Positions 17,343 through 26,565 of a DNA stretch of 64,000 nucleotides are shown here, in pieces (within the stretch, counting starts at the first letter, position 1; each line of letters opens with the position of its first letter). Location of the stretch: positions 620,001 through 684,000 of the forward strand of contig OY969558.1 in NCBI GenBank assembly GCA_963701065.1. Reading direction: 5' to 3'. Position numbers and translations under genes: made by a program. The stretch is from Aquirickettsiella gammari (GTDB lineage: Bacteria; Pseudomonadota; Gammaproteobacteria; Diplorickettsiales; Diplorickettsiaceae). The notes beneath the pieces were generated by a model that ran no database searches, was not told the origin of the DNA, and saw nothing but the letters and a program-made list of their open reading frames with translations.

Positions 17343-18427
17343 TAGTGAAACCCTTGACTTAACTTAAACAGTGCTTCTGCTTCTATACGCTGTTCTATCA
17401 GATCATGTGGTAATGTGGCATACTGATAATCAAATATGTCGGTAATAGCCGCTTTAGGTAAGCTAAGATATTCAATGACTGATTTTTCGATCGATACAGT
17501 ACATTGTTTTTTAAAGTCTTCCTCTTCTTCATCAGACCAAGATTTTTGTTGGATTAAATATTTTTTTAAACGTATTAAAGGCTCTTCTTCCCAGGCGTGC
17601 TGTAGTTCTTTTTTACAACGATAACGGGCTGCGTCATCGGCTGTTGTATGATCACATAAGCGATAGCTTAGCGCCTCAATAAGACTTGGCCCTCGCCCTG
17701 CGCGGGCGTTGTCAATAGCTCGGTCCAGCACAAATTTAACCGCAATAAGGTCATTGCCATCGACTTGCTCGCCCGGGATTCCCGCGGCAATGGCCTTTTG
17801 TGCCAAGGTTTGGGCATGGGATTGATGTCTACGTGGCACAGATATAGCCCATTGATTATTATTAATCACAAAAACAACCGGTAATTGCCAAACGCCAGCA
17901 ATATTTAACGCTTCATAAAAATCACCTTCTGATGTGGCGCCATCGCCACAGGTCGTCACGACTACTCTTGCTTGCTGGCGAAGTTTAAAAGCCGTTGCCA
18001 CCCCTGCTGCATGTAAAAGTTGCGTCGCAATGGGAACACAAATCGGAAAATCTGCTGGACATTGACTAAAGTGATTGCCCCATTCATTCCCTTTCCAGAA
18101 ACTAAGGATCTCACTCATTTTCACCCCGCGCATCAATTGAGCGGCATAGTCTCGATAGAAAGGACACAGAATATCCTCTTTTTGCATGCTCGAACCTATC
18201 CCAACAGAAATTGCTTCTTGTCCAAGTGTCGATGCATAAGTATTGAGTTTACCCGTTCTTTGTAAAGTAACTGCTTTGTAATCAAAGAGGCGCGCCCATA
18301 TCATTTGCTGATACAAATCTCGTAATTCACTCGTATGGCGAGCAAAGGCGGGTAAATCTCGCTGTAATTCCCCGTTGGGATCTAAAAAACGAGTATACTC
18401 GACAATAAATCTCGCAACCTCGCTCAT
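17342..18427 (-). CDS. pdhA: 2-oxoacid dehydrogenase E1 component, alpha subunit
   Basis: The alpha subunit binds thiamine diphosphate and carries the phosphorylation-loop region. The ThDP motif is clear: GDGATSEGDFYEALN followed by VVFVINNNQWAIS (about residues 160-190). YRDYAAQLMRG and the loop SYRLCDHTTADDAARYR are also typical. Length is 361. The protein resembles the Bacillus-type PdhA/BkdA group rather than the long homodimeric AceE. It begins 55 bases after the leucine dehydrogenase stop on the same strand, which fits a pathway that turns branched-chain amino acids into acyl-CoAs. Confidence 0.92.
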   Translation of the reverse strand: MSEVARFIVEYTRFLDPNGELQRDLPAFARHTSELRDLYQQMIWARLFDYKAVTLQRTGKLNTYASTLGQEAISVGIGSSMQKEDILCPFYRDYAAQLMRGVKMSEILSFWKGNEWGNHFSQCPADFPICVPIATQLLHAAGVATAFKLRQQARVVVTTCGDGATSEGDFYEALNIAGVWQLPVVFVINNNQWAISVPRRHQSHAQTLAQKAIAAGIPGEQVDGNDLIAVKFVLDRAIDNARAGRGPSLIEALSYRLCDHTTADDAARYRCKKELQHAWEEEPLIRLKKYLIQQKSWSDEEEEDFKKQCTVSIEKSVIEYLSLPKAAITDIFDYQYATLPHDLIEQRIEAEALFKLSQGFH

Positions 18428-18482
18428 ATTAACCTCTTTTAAAAATAGTAATGCCTTAACTTAAAAAAGTTGTTATCTTTTT

Positions 18483-19523
18483 TTAGATATTATTTAATCG
18501 CGATTTGGCTAAGTTATCTGCAACCGTGCTAGGAAGCTTATTTTCATCAAGTGCACACTTAAATATTTCAATCAGTGTACTGTAAATTGTTGCTATATGT
18601 TGTACCACATGCTCTCTATTTAATCGATTTTGATATTCTGCATAGGCATAAATCAAGCCTCCGGCATTAATAACATAATCGGGCGCATATAAAATATCCT
18701 TTTTTTGTAACAGTTCAGCATCTCGTGGTTCAGCTAATTGATTATTTGCTGAACCGGCAACAATCGCCGTTTTTAGCTTGGGAATTGACCGATCATTTAA
18801 AACAGCTCCTAATGCACAAGGCGAAAAAACATCGCATTCCACCGAGTAAATCTCATCGGGTGCAACTACTTTTGCGCCTAAGTCTTTTGCGCGCTGCACT
18901 AAATCTACGTTATTATCACAAATCGTTAAATGAGCGCCTTTTTTTCGCAGTGCGTTCGCCAATGCCAAACCTACATGGCCCATACCTTGGATAGCCACAT
19001 GTAAACCTTCTAAATCATCACGCTGAAGTTTAAATTTAACCGCCGCTTCAATGCCATATAACACACCTAAAGCGGTATAGGGAGCTGGATTTCCTTTATG
19101 TTTTGATGTCGTTACGACATAAGGGGTCTCAAGTGCAATGCTATCCATATCCTCAATAAGCACACCACTGTCCATGGCAATGATATAACGTCCTTTTAAT
19201 TCATTAACAAATCGTCCTAGGGCACGAAAATACGCACTGCGATCCGATAATTGTTTAGGACGCATCAATACTGTTTTACCACCGCCTAAAGGTAAATTCG
19301 CTAATGCGGCTTTATAGCTCATCCCTTGCGCTAAACGTAACGCATCATGAATAGCAAGGTCTATCGATGTGTATTCAATAAAGCGACACCCCCCTAAAGC
19401 AGGACCTAAACGGGTACTATGTATCGCTATAACGGCACAAAGTTGATTAATTTTATCTATTTTAAAAAAAAGTTCGCCAAAACCGAGCTTTTTTGCATAG
19501 CTTAGTAGCTCATCGCTTAACAT
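18483..19523 (-). CDS. Leucine dehydrogenase (Glu/Leu/Phe/Val dehydrogenase family)
   Basis: This NAD-dependent enzyme reversibly deaminates branched-chain amino acids to 2-oxoacids. Landmarks are the glycine-rich catalytic segment ALANLPLGGGKTVLM with its active-site Lys (about residues 75-89), GRYIIAMDSG, the Rossmann motif IQGMGHVGLALANAL near 190, and VINAGGLIYAYAEY near the C-terminus. The 346-residue length matches leucine rather than glutamate dehydrogenases. It is the first gene of a - strand operon with the E1alpha, E1beta and E2 genes and ksgA. The 202-base gap to cca at 19524-19725 should hold the operon promoter; I see no other feature there. Confidence 0.9.
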   Translation of the reverse strand: MLSDELLSYAKKLGFGELFFKIDKINQLCAVIAIHSTRLGPALGGCRFIEYTSIDLAIHDALRLAQGMSYKAALANLPLGGGKTVLMRPKQLSDRSAYFRALGRFVNELKGRYIIAMDSGVLIEDMDSIALETPYVVTTSKHKGNPAPYTALGVLYGIEAAVKFKLQRDDLEGLHVAIQGMGHVGLALANALRKKGAHLTICDNNVDLVQRAKDLGAKVVAPDEIYSVECDVFSPCALGAVLNDRSIPKLKTAIVAGSANNQLAEPRDAELLQKKDILYAPDYVINAGGLIYAYAEYQNRLNREHVVQHIATIYSTLIEIFKCALDENKLPSTVADNLAKSRLNNI

Positions 19524-19725
19524 AAATAAATCATAAGCCTTAAAAAAATAACCGTCTATTCTTTAATTAATAAACGACTCATCCCTACATTTTAATCGAA
19601 TAACCTAATACCAATATTTTTGTACTAGAGTTTTTACGGTGAGTGCACATTCTAAGAGACTCTGCTACAGCATGCAACGATTTCGCTTAAGTAAAATAGA
19701 TAAAAGGACTGATACTAAAAAAGCG

Positions 19726-20922
19726 TTAACAGATTGCTAAAAATTGCGATATGGCCATAATACGTTGCTCAACTAGTTTTTTTCCTAACATAGCACCACT
19801 GAAACCTTGTTTTTTAAGCACTTTAGCTGATACTTTTTTAGCTTCGGTAAGCGCAGATAATACTCTATCTTTTTGTAAATAAGGCTGGCTTTCTAGGCCA
19901 GCATAGGCTTGAAAATCAGCTTCGCAAACCAATAAAAACTGCTCAATGCGGGAAGACTGTCTAAAAGCATCGGTTTTTTCTAACAAAATATACAAAGAAG
20001 AGGCATCTAACTCTAATGCGCGATGACAAAGCAAGTGATAAGCTGCCGATGTAAGCGCAAGAGAGGTATAAGCCTGAGGGATGCGATAGCGCCGACATAA
20101 TGCTCGAATAATATGCAAACCCGCTTGGGTCTCTTGTTCTGATATTCCTTTGCCTAAGTCACAGAGTATTGCCGCAAAACGTACTTGCGGATCGTCCGTC
20201 AAAAGCGTTGCTTTTTCTAAAACAGTTAAGTAGCTATGTCGCCATGCCGCGGTTTTATTAGCTATTTGCTCATATTGATTATATAACACCTGTAGTTCGG
20301 GAAATAAAACCGCTAATGCATCACAATCGTATAAGGTTTTAATAAAAGCTTGTGGCGCTGGCTCTGTTAATGCCGATGAAAATTCCTGCCATACTCGTTC
20401 TGGAACCAAGGCTTTTACCTCGCCGACTGCCACCATCGCTTTCATTAACTCCATGGTTTCTCTAGCAACACGAAATCCTAAAGGAGAAAACCTGGCCATA
20501 AAGCGTGCAACACGTAAAATACGCACCGGATCTTCACTAAATGCAGGCGAAACATGGCGTAACAATTTACTCGCTAGATCTTTTTGCCCCTGAAAAGGAT
20601 CAATAACATCGCCTTGGCTTGTTTGTGCCATCGCATTAATCGTTAAATCTCTACGTTGCAGATCATCTTCTAGTGTTACATCGGGTGCTGCATAACAAGA
20701 AAAACCTTTATAACCAGGCCCAGTTTTGCGCTCTGTGCGCGCGAGCGCATATTCTTGCTGTGTTTTAGGATGGAGAAATACTGGAAAATTCTTTCCAATC
20801 AAACGAAATCCTTGCGCTAACATTTCTTCAGGGCTTGCGCCTACCACGACATAATCACGTTCTCTTATCGGATAACCGAGTAATTGATCTCGCACCGCAC
20901 CACCGACTAAATAAATTTCCAA
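19726..20922 (-). CDS. cca: CCA-adding tRNA nucleotidyltransferase
   Basis: Cca adds or repairs the CCA end of tRNAs. The nucleotidyltransferase head is intact: IYLVGGAVRDQLL, ERDYVVVGA, and RRDLTINAMA, followed by the RILRVARFMARF helix. I place the start at a TTG (20922), eight bases after AAGGATGA, which gives the normal family N-terminus. An upstream in-frame start at 21000 would add 26 hydrophobic residues not found in the family. In the C-terminal HD-type domain the usual HDLGKG reads CDLGKG, so the metal-binding His is replaced and the associated phosphohydrolase activity is probably lost. It is flanked by an accessory membrane-protein gene. Confidence 0.93.
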   Translation of the reverse strand: MEIYLVGGAVRDQLLGYPIRERDYVVVGASPEEMLAQGFRLIGKNFPVFLHPKTQQEYALARTERKTGPGYKGFSCYAAPDVTLEDDLQRRDLTINAMAQTSQGDVIDPFQGQKDLASKLLRHVSPAFSEDPVRILRVARFMARFSPLGFRVARETMELMKAMVAVGEVKALVPERVWQEFSSALTEPAPQAFIKTLYDCDALAVLFPELQVLYNQYEQIANKTAAWRHSYLTVLEKATLLTDDPQVRFAAILCDLGKGISEQETQAGLHIIRALCRRYRIPQAYTSLALTSAAYHLLCHRALELDASSLYILLEKTDAFRQSSRIEQFLLVCEADFQAYAGLESQPYLQKDRVLSALTEAKKVSAKVLKKQGFSGAMLGKKLVEQRIMAISQFLAIC

Positions 20923-21150
20923 AAAATCATCCTTACTATGAATGGGTACTTTAACAACATAAATTAAAAACAAAGTAACAAAATAGATAGCGCTACTCAA
21001 TTTACTAAATTAAGTAGCGACTATTTAATAGCTTATTATAGAATAAGAAGAAGAAAAATCATCTGGTCTACGAACCATTCTTTGGACAAAAAACTTTATT
21101 CTGATTTCTTTAATAAATCCTTAAGTCCTTAATAAGTAAAAATCGAGCTT

Positions 21151-23403
21151 CTATCTAGCTATGGAAAATTTATTCATTGGTAACGATATTATCGCTTGCG
21201 AATGACGGTTTAGATCAAAATCTCTTTTAGAACAGGAAGCGCCAAAAAAGGCAAAATGACCCGATGAAATCTTAGTTGTAATCTTTCTATTATTTAATGT
21301 AGCCGGCACTGTTATTTGATGTTCAACTAAGCTAGAACAAGAATCAACCGATGAATCTTCTCGTTTAAGCTTAAAAAAAGCGGCCAAATGTAAAAGCTTT
21401 TTATTGGCTTGCTCTAAAGTTTCAATTTTACTATCTAAATTTTTCGCAAAATTAAAACGATCTCGCTGCCGACTATTCAAATGATAAGTTAAAAAATTAA
21501 CCATTGCGTTAATAACAATAAATGGGATAAATAAAGCCAGCAGCGGTAACATGCAGACTTTAACAAGTGCTCTAATTCCTAAGCTACTTTTCCATCCGAT
21601 TTGTTGACTTAGATCAAAACCATAAAACCCACCGCCAGAGAAAGCAAAAAAACGATTAAAGACCTTTTTTATTCTCTTAAAAGAGGGCGCCGACCCACCT
21701 AATAATCTATCTTGATCGCTAGGCTTATAAATGCGGTTTTCCTTAACAGAACTGATAAACGCTAAATAGAGTTGTTTGATTGGGTCGTCTAATTTTTTAT
21801 TTTCCAAAAATGGTTTAATTTCTCGTTCTATTAAGCGAATATTCTCACGTAAATATTCAAATTTCTTCCATTTTTCGAGCTGGGCAACTTGCAGCTCCCC
21901 GTGTGAATTTTTAAATTTATACTCACATTTCTCATTGATTATATTTAAAATAGTGCGTTGATAATAATCCTCTCTAGCACGAAATTCAAAAAGTTTTCGT
22001 ATTAAAAAAAATCCCGCCACAATCAAAATTAAAAAACCTACCGCCAAAGGAGAGGCGGCCACACTGGCTAATAAAGTAGCGCCCACCACAGTTAAAAAGC
22101 TACTAACAGCCCATGTTAACACATAGGTGGAAAGTAAAACATTGGTCAAATTAATAAGAAGTGAGGCAACAAACTGAGTTTTCGGATAAACTTCTTTTAA
22201 ATATTGATAAATTGATGACTTTTCTAAATTTATCGAAAAAAAATCGTCGCTATTAAATTTTCCCTGCATAACAAAAAGTATATTGGCATAGCGATCTAAT
22301 TTTGCGCTATCCTTAGTTAAGGAGAATATATAATCCTGTAATAAACCAAATTCGGCTTTATTTTTTTCTATATTAAATACGTCTATCTTTACACGCTCAA
22401 GTAGCTTTTCTACCTCAGGTGTAATTAGATTATGCGAAATATCGGGTTCTTTTTTGACTGAAAAAATAAAGCGTATAGAGCGTATAGCCAGAGAAACAAC
22501 GATGGACCCCGCAATTAATACAAAAACGATGGGGAAACTATAAAGTGATAATGAAAAAAATAAAAATAATAGGCTAATCAAACTTAATAAGTTCGCATGA
22601 CCGCTAAGCGCAGACCAAATAGCCGAGAAAAATTGAACTATTTTGCTTCTAACAAGGCGTGCATTCGCTCTTTCCCAAATGGTACTAGCCGCGTAAACCC
22701 TATTATATTCTATCTCTTTTAAATAATGCCCTAATGGACTTTTAATCACCCTCGCTTTCTGCTTAATTCTTTTTATTTCGTGCCTAATTGCATTATCATC
22801 TATTTTTCTATTTAAATAATAATTAAATCGATTTATTGCCTGTTGCCAATCAAAATCAACCATGTTTAACCAAAAACTATTTCCCAGGCTATTTTCTTGC
22901 TGATAATCCTTTAACAACGCTAATTGGGCTAACTGGGCGAGACGTTCTTCTTCTAATTCTATCTTTTTTGGTGTCCAGTAATTTCTTGCTGCACCTGCTT
23001 TTATTTCTTCCTCAATAATACGAGATAATTCTTTTTCAACGGCCAAATAGCTCTTTCGGTGTAGCGTTATAAAGTTTTTTTCTCTATCATCGATAATCCA
23101 AGGATTAGCCTTATCCTTAGAATAGAATAATAATCGTTGATTATATTGCTCGATTAAATAGTTTATTTTTTTCAGTCGATCTGGGAATTTATTTAGATCT
23201 TTCAATTCATACTGTGAAATTAAATAATCCCAATTATTACTTTTATTTTTTCTATAACCTGCCGATAAGTTCTTAAATAAATTTAAAATAAAAGGAAGGA
23301 CTGTGGTATCATTTGGTTGATCCACTCTAAGCATTCCACCCGTAAACCTAGGTATCTTTTTTATTTCATTCCAAACTGAAATAAATTTTTTACGGTAAGG
23401 CAT
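21151..23403 (-). CDS. Large hypothetical membrane protein
   Basis: A 750-residue protein I cannot place in a family. It has a charged, helical N-terminal half (residues 1-260) rich in Lys, Glu and Asn. A hydrophobic pair follows near 270-310 (LLSLISLLFLFFSLSLYSFPIVFVLIAGSIV region), a second cluster near 410-470 with small residues (LLASVAASPLAVGFLILIVA), and another hydrophobic stretch near 615-640 (MLPLLALFIPFIVINAMV). The C-terminal part is polar with a basic tail. There is no signal peptide at the very N-terminus and the ribosome-binding site is weak. Such multi-segment orphans are common among host-interaction proteins of Legionellales; function unknown. Confidence 0.65.
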   Translation of the reverse strand: MPYRKKFISVWNEIKKIPRFTGGMLRVDQPNDTTVLPFILNLFKNLSAGYRKNKSNNWDYLISQYELKDLNKFPDRLKKINYLIEQYNQRLLFYSKDKANPWIIDDREKNFITLHRKSYLAVEKELSRIIEEEIKAGAARNYWTPKKIELEEERLAQLAQLALLKDYQQENSLGNSFWLNMVDFDWQQAINRFNYYLNRKIDDNAIRHEIKRIKQKARVIKSPLGHYLKEIEYNRVYAASTIWERANARLVRSKIVQFFSAIWSALSGHANLLSLISLLFLFFSLSLYSFPIVFVLIAGSIVVSLAIRSIRFIFSVKKEPDISHNLITPEVEKLLERVKIDVFNIEKNKAEFGLLQDYIFSLTKDSAKLDRYANILFVMQGKFNSDDFFSINLEKSSIYQYLKEVYPKTQFVASLLINLTNVLLSTYVLTWAVSSFLTVVGATLLASVAASPLAVGFLILIVAGFFLIRKLFEFRAREDYYQRTILNIINEKCEYKFKNSHGELQVAQLEKWKKFEYLRENIRLIEREIKPFLENKKLDDPIKQLYLAFISSVKENRIYKPSDQDRLLGGSAPSFKRIKKVFNRFFAFSGGGFYGFDLSQQIGWKSSLGIRALVKVCMLPLLALFIPFIVINAMVNFLTYHLNSRQRDRFNFAKNLDSKIETLEQANKKLLHLAAFFKLKREDSSVDSCSSLVEHQITVPATLNNRKITTKISSGHFAFFGASCSKRDFDLNRHSQAIISLPMNKFSIAR

Positions 23404-23510
23404 TTAGGATATTTATTATTATAGTATTGGTTATTAGGATAAACTAATAACACAATCTAAGTGAATCAGTTTGGAACAGAAAAGTCAATCTATCTAAAAT
23501 AGATATATTT

Positions 23511-25433
23511 TTATCTTTTTGGACAAAATGAGGTTTTACTGCCATCTTCTTTCCACTCTGCCTGTATGCAGTGCGCCGCAATTTCTTCATAAAGTTTATT
23601 TGAAAAATTTGCGGTTAACATGACACGATTACCAAATTGAGTACGTTGAACTAAACGATCATCCGTTAGCCACTCGAATTGAGTAAGCGCTTCTAAACCA
23701 GCCATTTGATGCAAAGGTGAGAAAAAATTATAATATTCAGAAAAATAATTTTGTATCTTATCTAAGGTTTTTTTATCCAATACCCAGATAGGTGGAATAT
23801 TGTAAAGATTTTGCAACAAGGCCTTCACCTGCCTAGTCGCTAGAATTTTTAATTCACTTAACTCCGAACGATCAGTTGAAATAACCGAATCATGAAAAAC
23901 GACTTCATAAAGCGGTAATCTATAGCGTGGATTATAGTTGGCATGAATAAATTCATCGGGAGCATTATAAGGTTTAAATAGGGCCCTTAACGCTTTGATA
24001 GGCCACCCTAGCCGAAACTGTTTTTTATCTTCTTGAAAAATTGGCCAAAATGCTTGAGAAAACGTTAAAAATGCCCCATTATTATAGGCAATAACACCAG
24101 CAGACCAGGCTAAGCCTGTTTCAGAGCCTAATACTAATTTTTTAGTGCTGCTAATATAGCGCATACGCTCTAATCGATTATTTAAATCCTGCACTGATGT
24201 CATTGGATGTTGCTTTGAATAATCTTCATAAAGTGGATAGGCCGCATCGTAATCAAGGAAAAGGCTGTTATCCCCTTTCGCTAACATAGCCTCAATATGG
24301 TTTGCTATATTTTTTTCTTTAGATTCCCTTAAGCGCAAAGCCTCGGAACTTAGATAACAACCTCGATTGGCGTATCCGGTTAAAATAGATCCATTGACAT
24401 CGCGAATACAGGCTTCTGGCCATAAGTATTTAGGCCACCCTAGCGTAATATTGTCGGATTTTCTCGGGTTTACCGCATTATCGAAATTATCATATGGGCC
24501 TATTAAATAACCCATACTTTCAGCCATATGCACATAATCTTTATCGACATTAAAACCATTCTGAACAGGATTTGCATTATAATTTATCAATGCGTGTTTA
24601 ATCCCTAGTTTATCTAATTTGTCCAACATCGCTAAACTCTTGCCATCTCCCCATACCCAGATATGGAAAGCGCCTAATAATTTATTCACATTGGCATTTT
24701 CCAATATCTTTTGTTTGAGTGAAACAAACTTGTTTTGCTCAATGAGCAAATTACGATAATCCACGGCAGGGCTAATCGGTGAGTTACCAGTCAGATGAAT
24801 AAATACTTCATAGGGAAGATGCATCTTGCTTAGAAAATGATGTGTATTAAGCAAATACAATTGTCCTTGCCGCTGTTGCACTTGTGCATCGGTATTTTCA
24901 TCCTTATCAGCCAAAATATAGCTCACATAATTGTGGGGATACTCGATAGCCCAAAAAGGCATACTCAATGACAGAGGTTTAGGATATTTATTAAATTCTT
25001 TTAACCAAAAAGGATCATGATTGGGAATGTATAAGCCTTCACCATCAGGAAGAATTAAGGCCTTAGCTTGTGAGGTTAAGCCGGCCATAGGCCATTGAAA
25101 ACTTTGCGCTTTATCGCTGATAAATAAAAATTTTAAGCCTTGCTCATCGACAGCAACTTTAACCTGAATCTTAAGATGAGGGTAATGCCATTGCGCATCT
25201 TTGCGACTACTTTCTAATTCTTTCACCGCATCGAAACGATGCTCGCCTTGGGTTAAATTAATTTCTGTTTGGCCATTTACAGGAAGCACTGAAATCGCTA
25301 AGGTTGCCGGATCAATGCTAAACTGACCTGTTTTAGTGGATAAATTAATGGTCTCTTCGGCCCAAATTAGCGGCGTAACAAAAACAAGGGCGCAAAAAAG
25401 CAAGCCGCATTTTTTAAACATACCTTTAAACAT
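23511..25433 (-). CDS. Secreted glycoside-hydrolase-like protein
   Basis: A 640-residue exported protein with a clear signal peptide (CGLLFCALVFVTPLIWA). After a beta-rich N-terminal domain (about residues 25-240) the central part looks like a TIM-barrel carbohydrate-active enzyme: AFHIWVWGDGKSLAMLDKL, then GIKHALINYNAN, SMGYLIGPYDNFDN, NSLFLDYDAAYPLYEDY and LVLGSETGLAWSAG. YEVVFHDSVISTDRSE near residue 520 is another segment I associate with such barrels. A relationship to GH101-like or DUF5696-like barrels is possible but unproven. Acidic residues in FLDYDA and GSETG are candidate catalytic groups. The ATGs at 25433 and 25421 are both possible starts. Its substrate and its place in the envelope are unknown. 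Confidence 0.6.
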   Translation of the reverse strand: MFKGMFKKCGLLFCALVFVTPLIWAEETINLSTKTGQFSIDPATLAISVLPVNGQTEINLTQGEHRFDAVKELESSRKDAQWHYPHLKIQVKVAVDEQGLKFLFISDKAQSFQWPMAGLTSQAKALILPDGEGLYIPNHDPFWLKEFNKYPKPLSLSMPFWAIEYPHNYVSYILADKDENTDAQVQQRQGQLYLLNTHHFLSKMHLPYEVFIHLTGNSPISPAVDYRNLLIEQNKFVSLKQKILENANVNKLLGAFHIWVWGDGKSLAMLDKLDKLGIKHALINYNANPVQNGFNVDKDYVHMAESMGYLIGPYDNFDNAVNPRKSDNITLGWPKYLWPEACIRDVNGSILTGYANRGCYLSSEALRLRESKEKNIANHIEAMLAKGDNSLFLDYDAAYPLYEDYSKQHPMTSVQDLNNRLERMRYISSTKKLVLGSETGLAWSAGVIAYNNGAFLTFSQAFWPIFQEDKKQFRLGWPIKALRALFKPYNAPDEFIHANYNPRYRLPLYEVVFHDSVISTDRSELSELKILATRQVKALLQNLYNIPPIWVLDKKTLDKIQNYFSEYYNFFSPLHQMAGLEALTQFEWLTDDRLVQRTQFGNRVMLTANFSNKLYEEIAAHCIQAEWKEDGSKTSFCPKR

Positions 25434-25611
25434 CCCAGTACTTCGGTAATAAAAAATTGATTATATAATGAAGCTATAAGACGGTCAAAATATTTACAAC
25501 TTATTCACCAGGCCGGTTAATAAATTTTAACGGTAGATGACAGGCTGGTCCCGGTTTTAATATTTACAAAAACGACGGGCTACAGACTTTCATGAAGTAA
25601 AATGACCGCGC

Positions 25612-25617
25612 TATAAT
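25612..25617 (+). promoter_or_regulatory. Putative -10 element of the psd promoter
   Basis: A consensus TATAAT lies 43 bases before the psd start. A hexamer at the right distance upstream (TTCATG, 17 bases away) is a poor -35, so only the -10 is convincing. Confidence 0.4.
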
Positions 25618-25659
25618 GACAGTATTTTTACTCGCCAAAATCCCCATAAGGAGGATTCG

Positions 25660-26496
25660 TTGCACACTCGTTACCAGTCTTTATTACCACAACACGGTTT
25701 ATCGCGCTTTGCAGGATGGATTGCCAACTGCAAACAAGCATGGATAAAAAATAGATTAATCCATGGTTTCATACGTCACTATGATGTCGATATGAGTTTA
25801 GCATTAGAAGAAAATCCCCATCATTATATTAATTTTAATCATTTTTTCACCCGCGCTTTAAAACCAGAAATGCGTCCCATTTCAACGAGACCTGAAGATA
25901 TCGTATCGCCTGTTGACGGCTGTATTAGTCAAATGGGTGATATTAATGAAAATCAACTTATTCAAGCCAAGAAAATAAATTATAGTTTACAAGCTTTATT
26001 AGCAGGTTCTGCCAAATTAGCCACACAATTTCAAGGCGGTAAATTTGCAACCTTTTACCTGGCTCCTAAAGATTATCATCGGGTACATATGCCTTATACC
26101 GGCGAATTAAAAGAAATGATTTATGTTCCGGGTCGCTTGTTTTCAGTAAATGCTAAAACCGCCACTGAACTGCCTAATTTATTTGTTCGCAATGAACGGG
26201 TCATCACCTTGTTTAACACCCCCCTAGGTCCTATGGCGATCATTTTAGTCGGCGCTATGCTAGTTGCCAGTATTAGCACGGCATGGGAAGGCCCCATCGC
26301 CCCTTCTTCAGGACGGCATATTTATCACTGGCATTACCTAGATAATAAAATCTCTTTAAATAAAGGTCAGGAATTAGGATGTTTTCAATTAGGCTCAACA
26401 GTCATTGCCTTATTTGCACCTAATCGGATGACTTGGTCATCGTCGACACCCACCCCGAAAGTGCAATTTGGTGAGTGTATTGGTCATATTTTATAA
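25660..26496 (+). CDS. psd: Phosphatidylserine decarboxylase proenzyme
   Basis: Psd converts phosphatidylserine to phosphatidylethanolamine at the inner membrane and cleaves itself at an internal serine to make its pyruvoyl group. The self-cleavage site LGST is present (GCFQLGSTVIALF, about residues 250-262). The conserved VSPVDGCI and FYLAPKDYHRVHMP segments are also there. Length 278 is normal. The start is a TTG directly served by AAGGAGGA, one of the best ribosome-binding sites in the window. The partner synthase pssA is at 31655-32500, so the window encodes both steps from CDP-diacylglycerol to phosphatidylethanolamine. Confidence 0.97.
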   Translation: MHTRYQSLLPQHGLSRFAGWIANCKQAWIKNRLIHGFIRHYDVDMSLALEENPHHYINFNHFFTRALKPEMRPISTRPEDIVSPVDGCISQMGDINENQLIQAKKINYSLQALLAGSAKLATQFQGGKFATFYLAPKDYHRVHMPYTGELKEMIYVPGRLFSVNAKTATELPNLFVRNERVITLFNTPLGPMAIILVGAMLVASISTAWEGPIAPSSGRHIYHWHYLDNKISLNKGQELGCFQLGSTVIALFAPNRMTWSSSTPTPKVQFGECIGHIL

Positions 26497-26499
26497 GAT

Positions 26500-26528
26500 G
26501 TGTTATATAAGCGCATTGTGGTTATAAT
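26500..26528 (+). promoter_or_regulatory. Putative promoter of the thioesterase gene
   Basis: GTGTTA (26500-26505), a 17-base spacer and a perfect TATAAT (26523-26528) lie just after psd and about 38 bases before the thioesterase start. The -35 is weak. Confidence 0.4.
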
Positions 26529-26565
26529 GTCTCTATCGATGAGAAAAATAGGTTAGGTAATACCA

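Noticed and set aside
19524..19725. Possible small RNA between leucine dehydrogenase and cca
   Set aside because: No stable hairpin with a T-tract and no recognisable family sequence.
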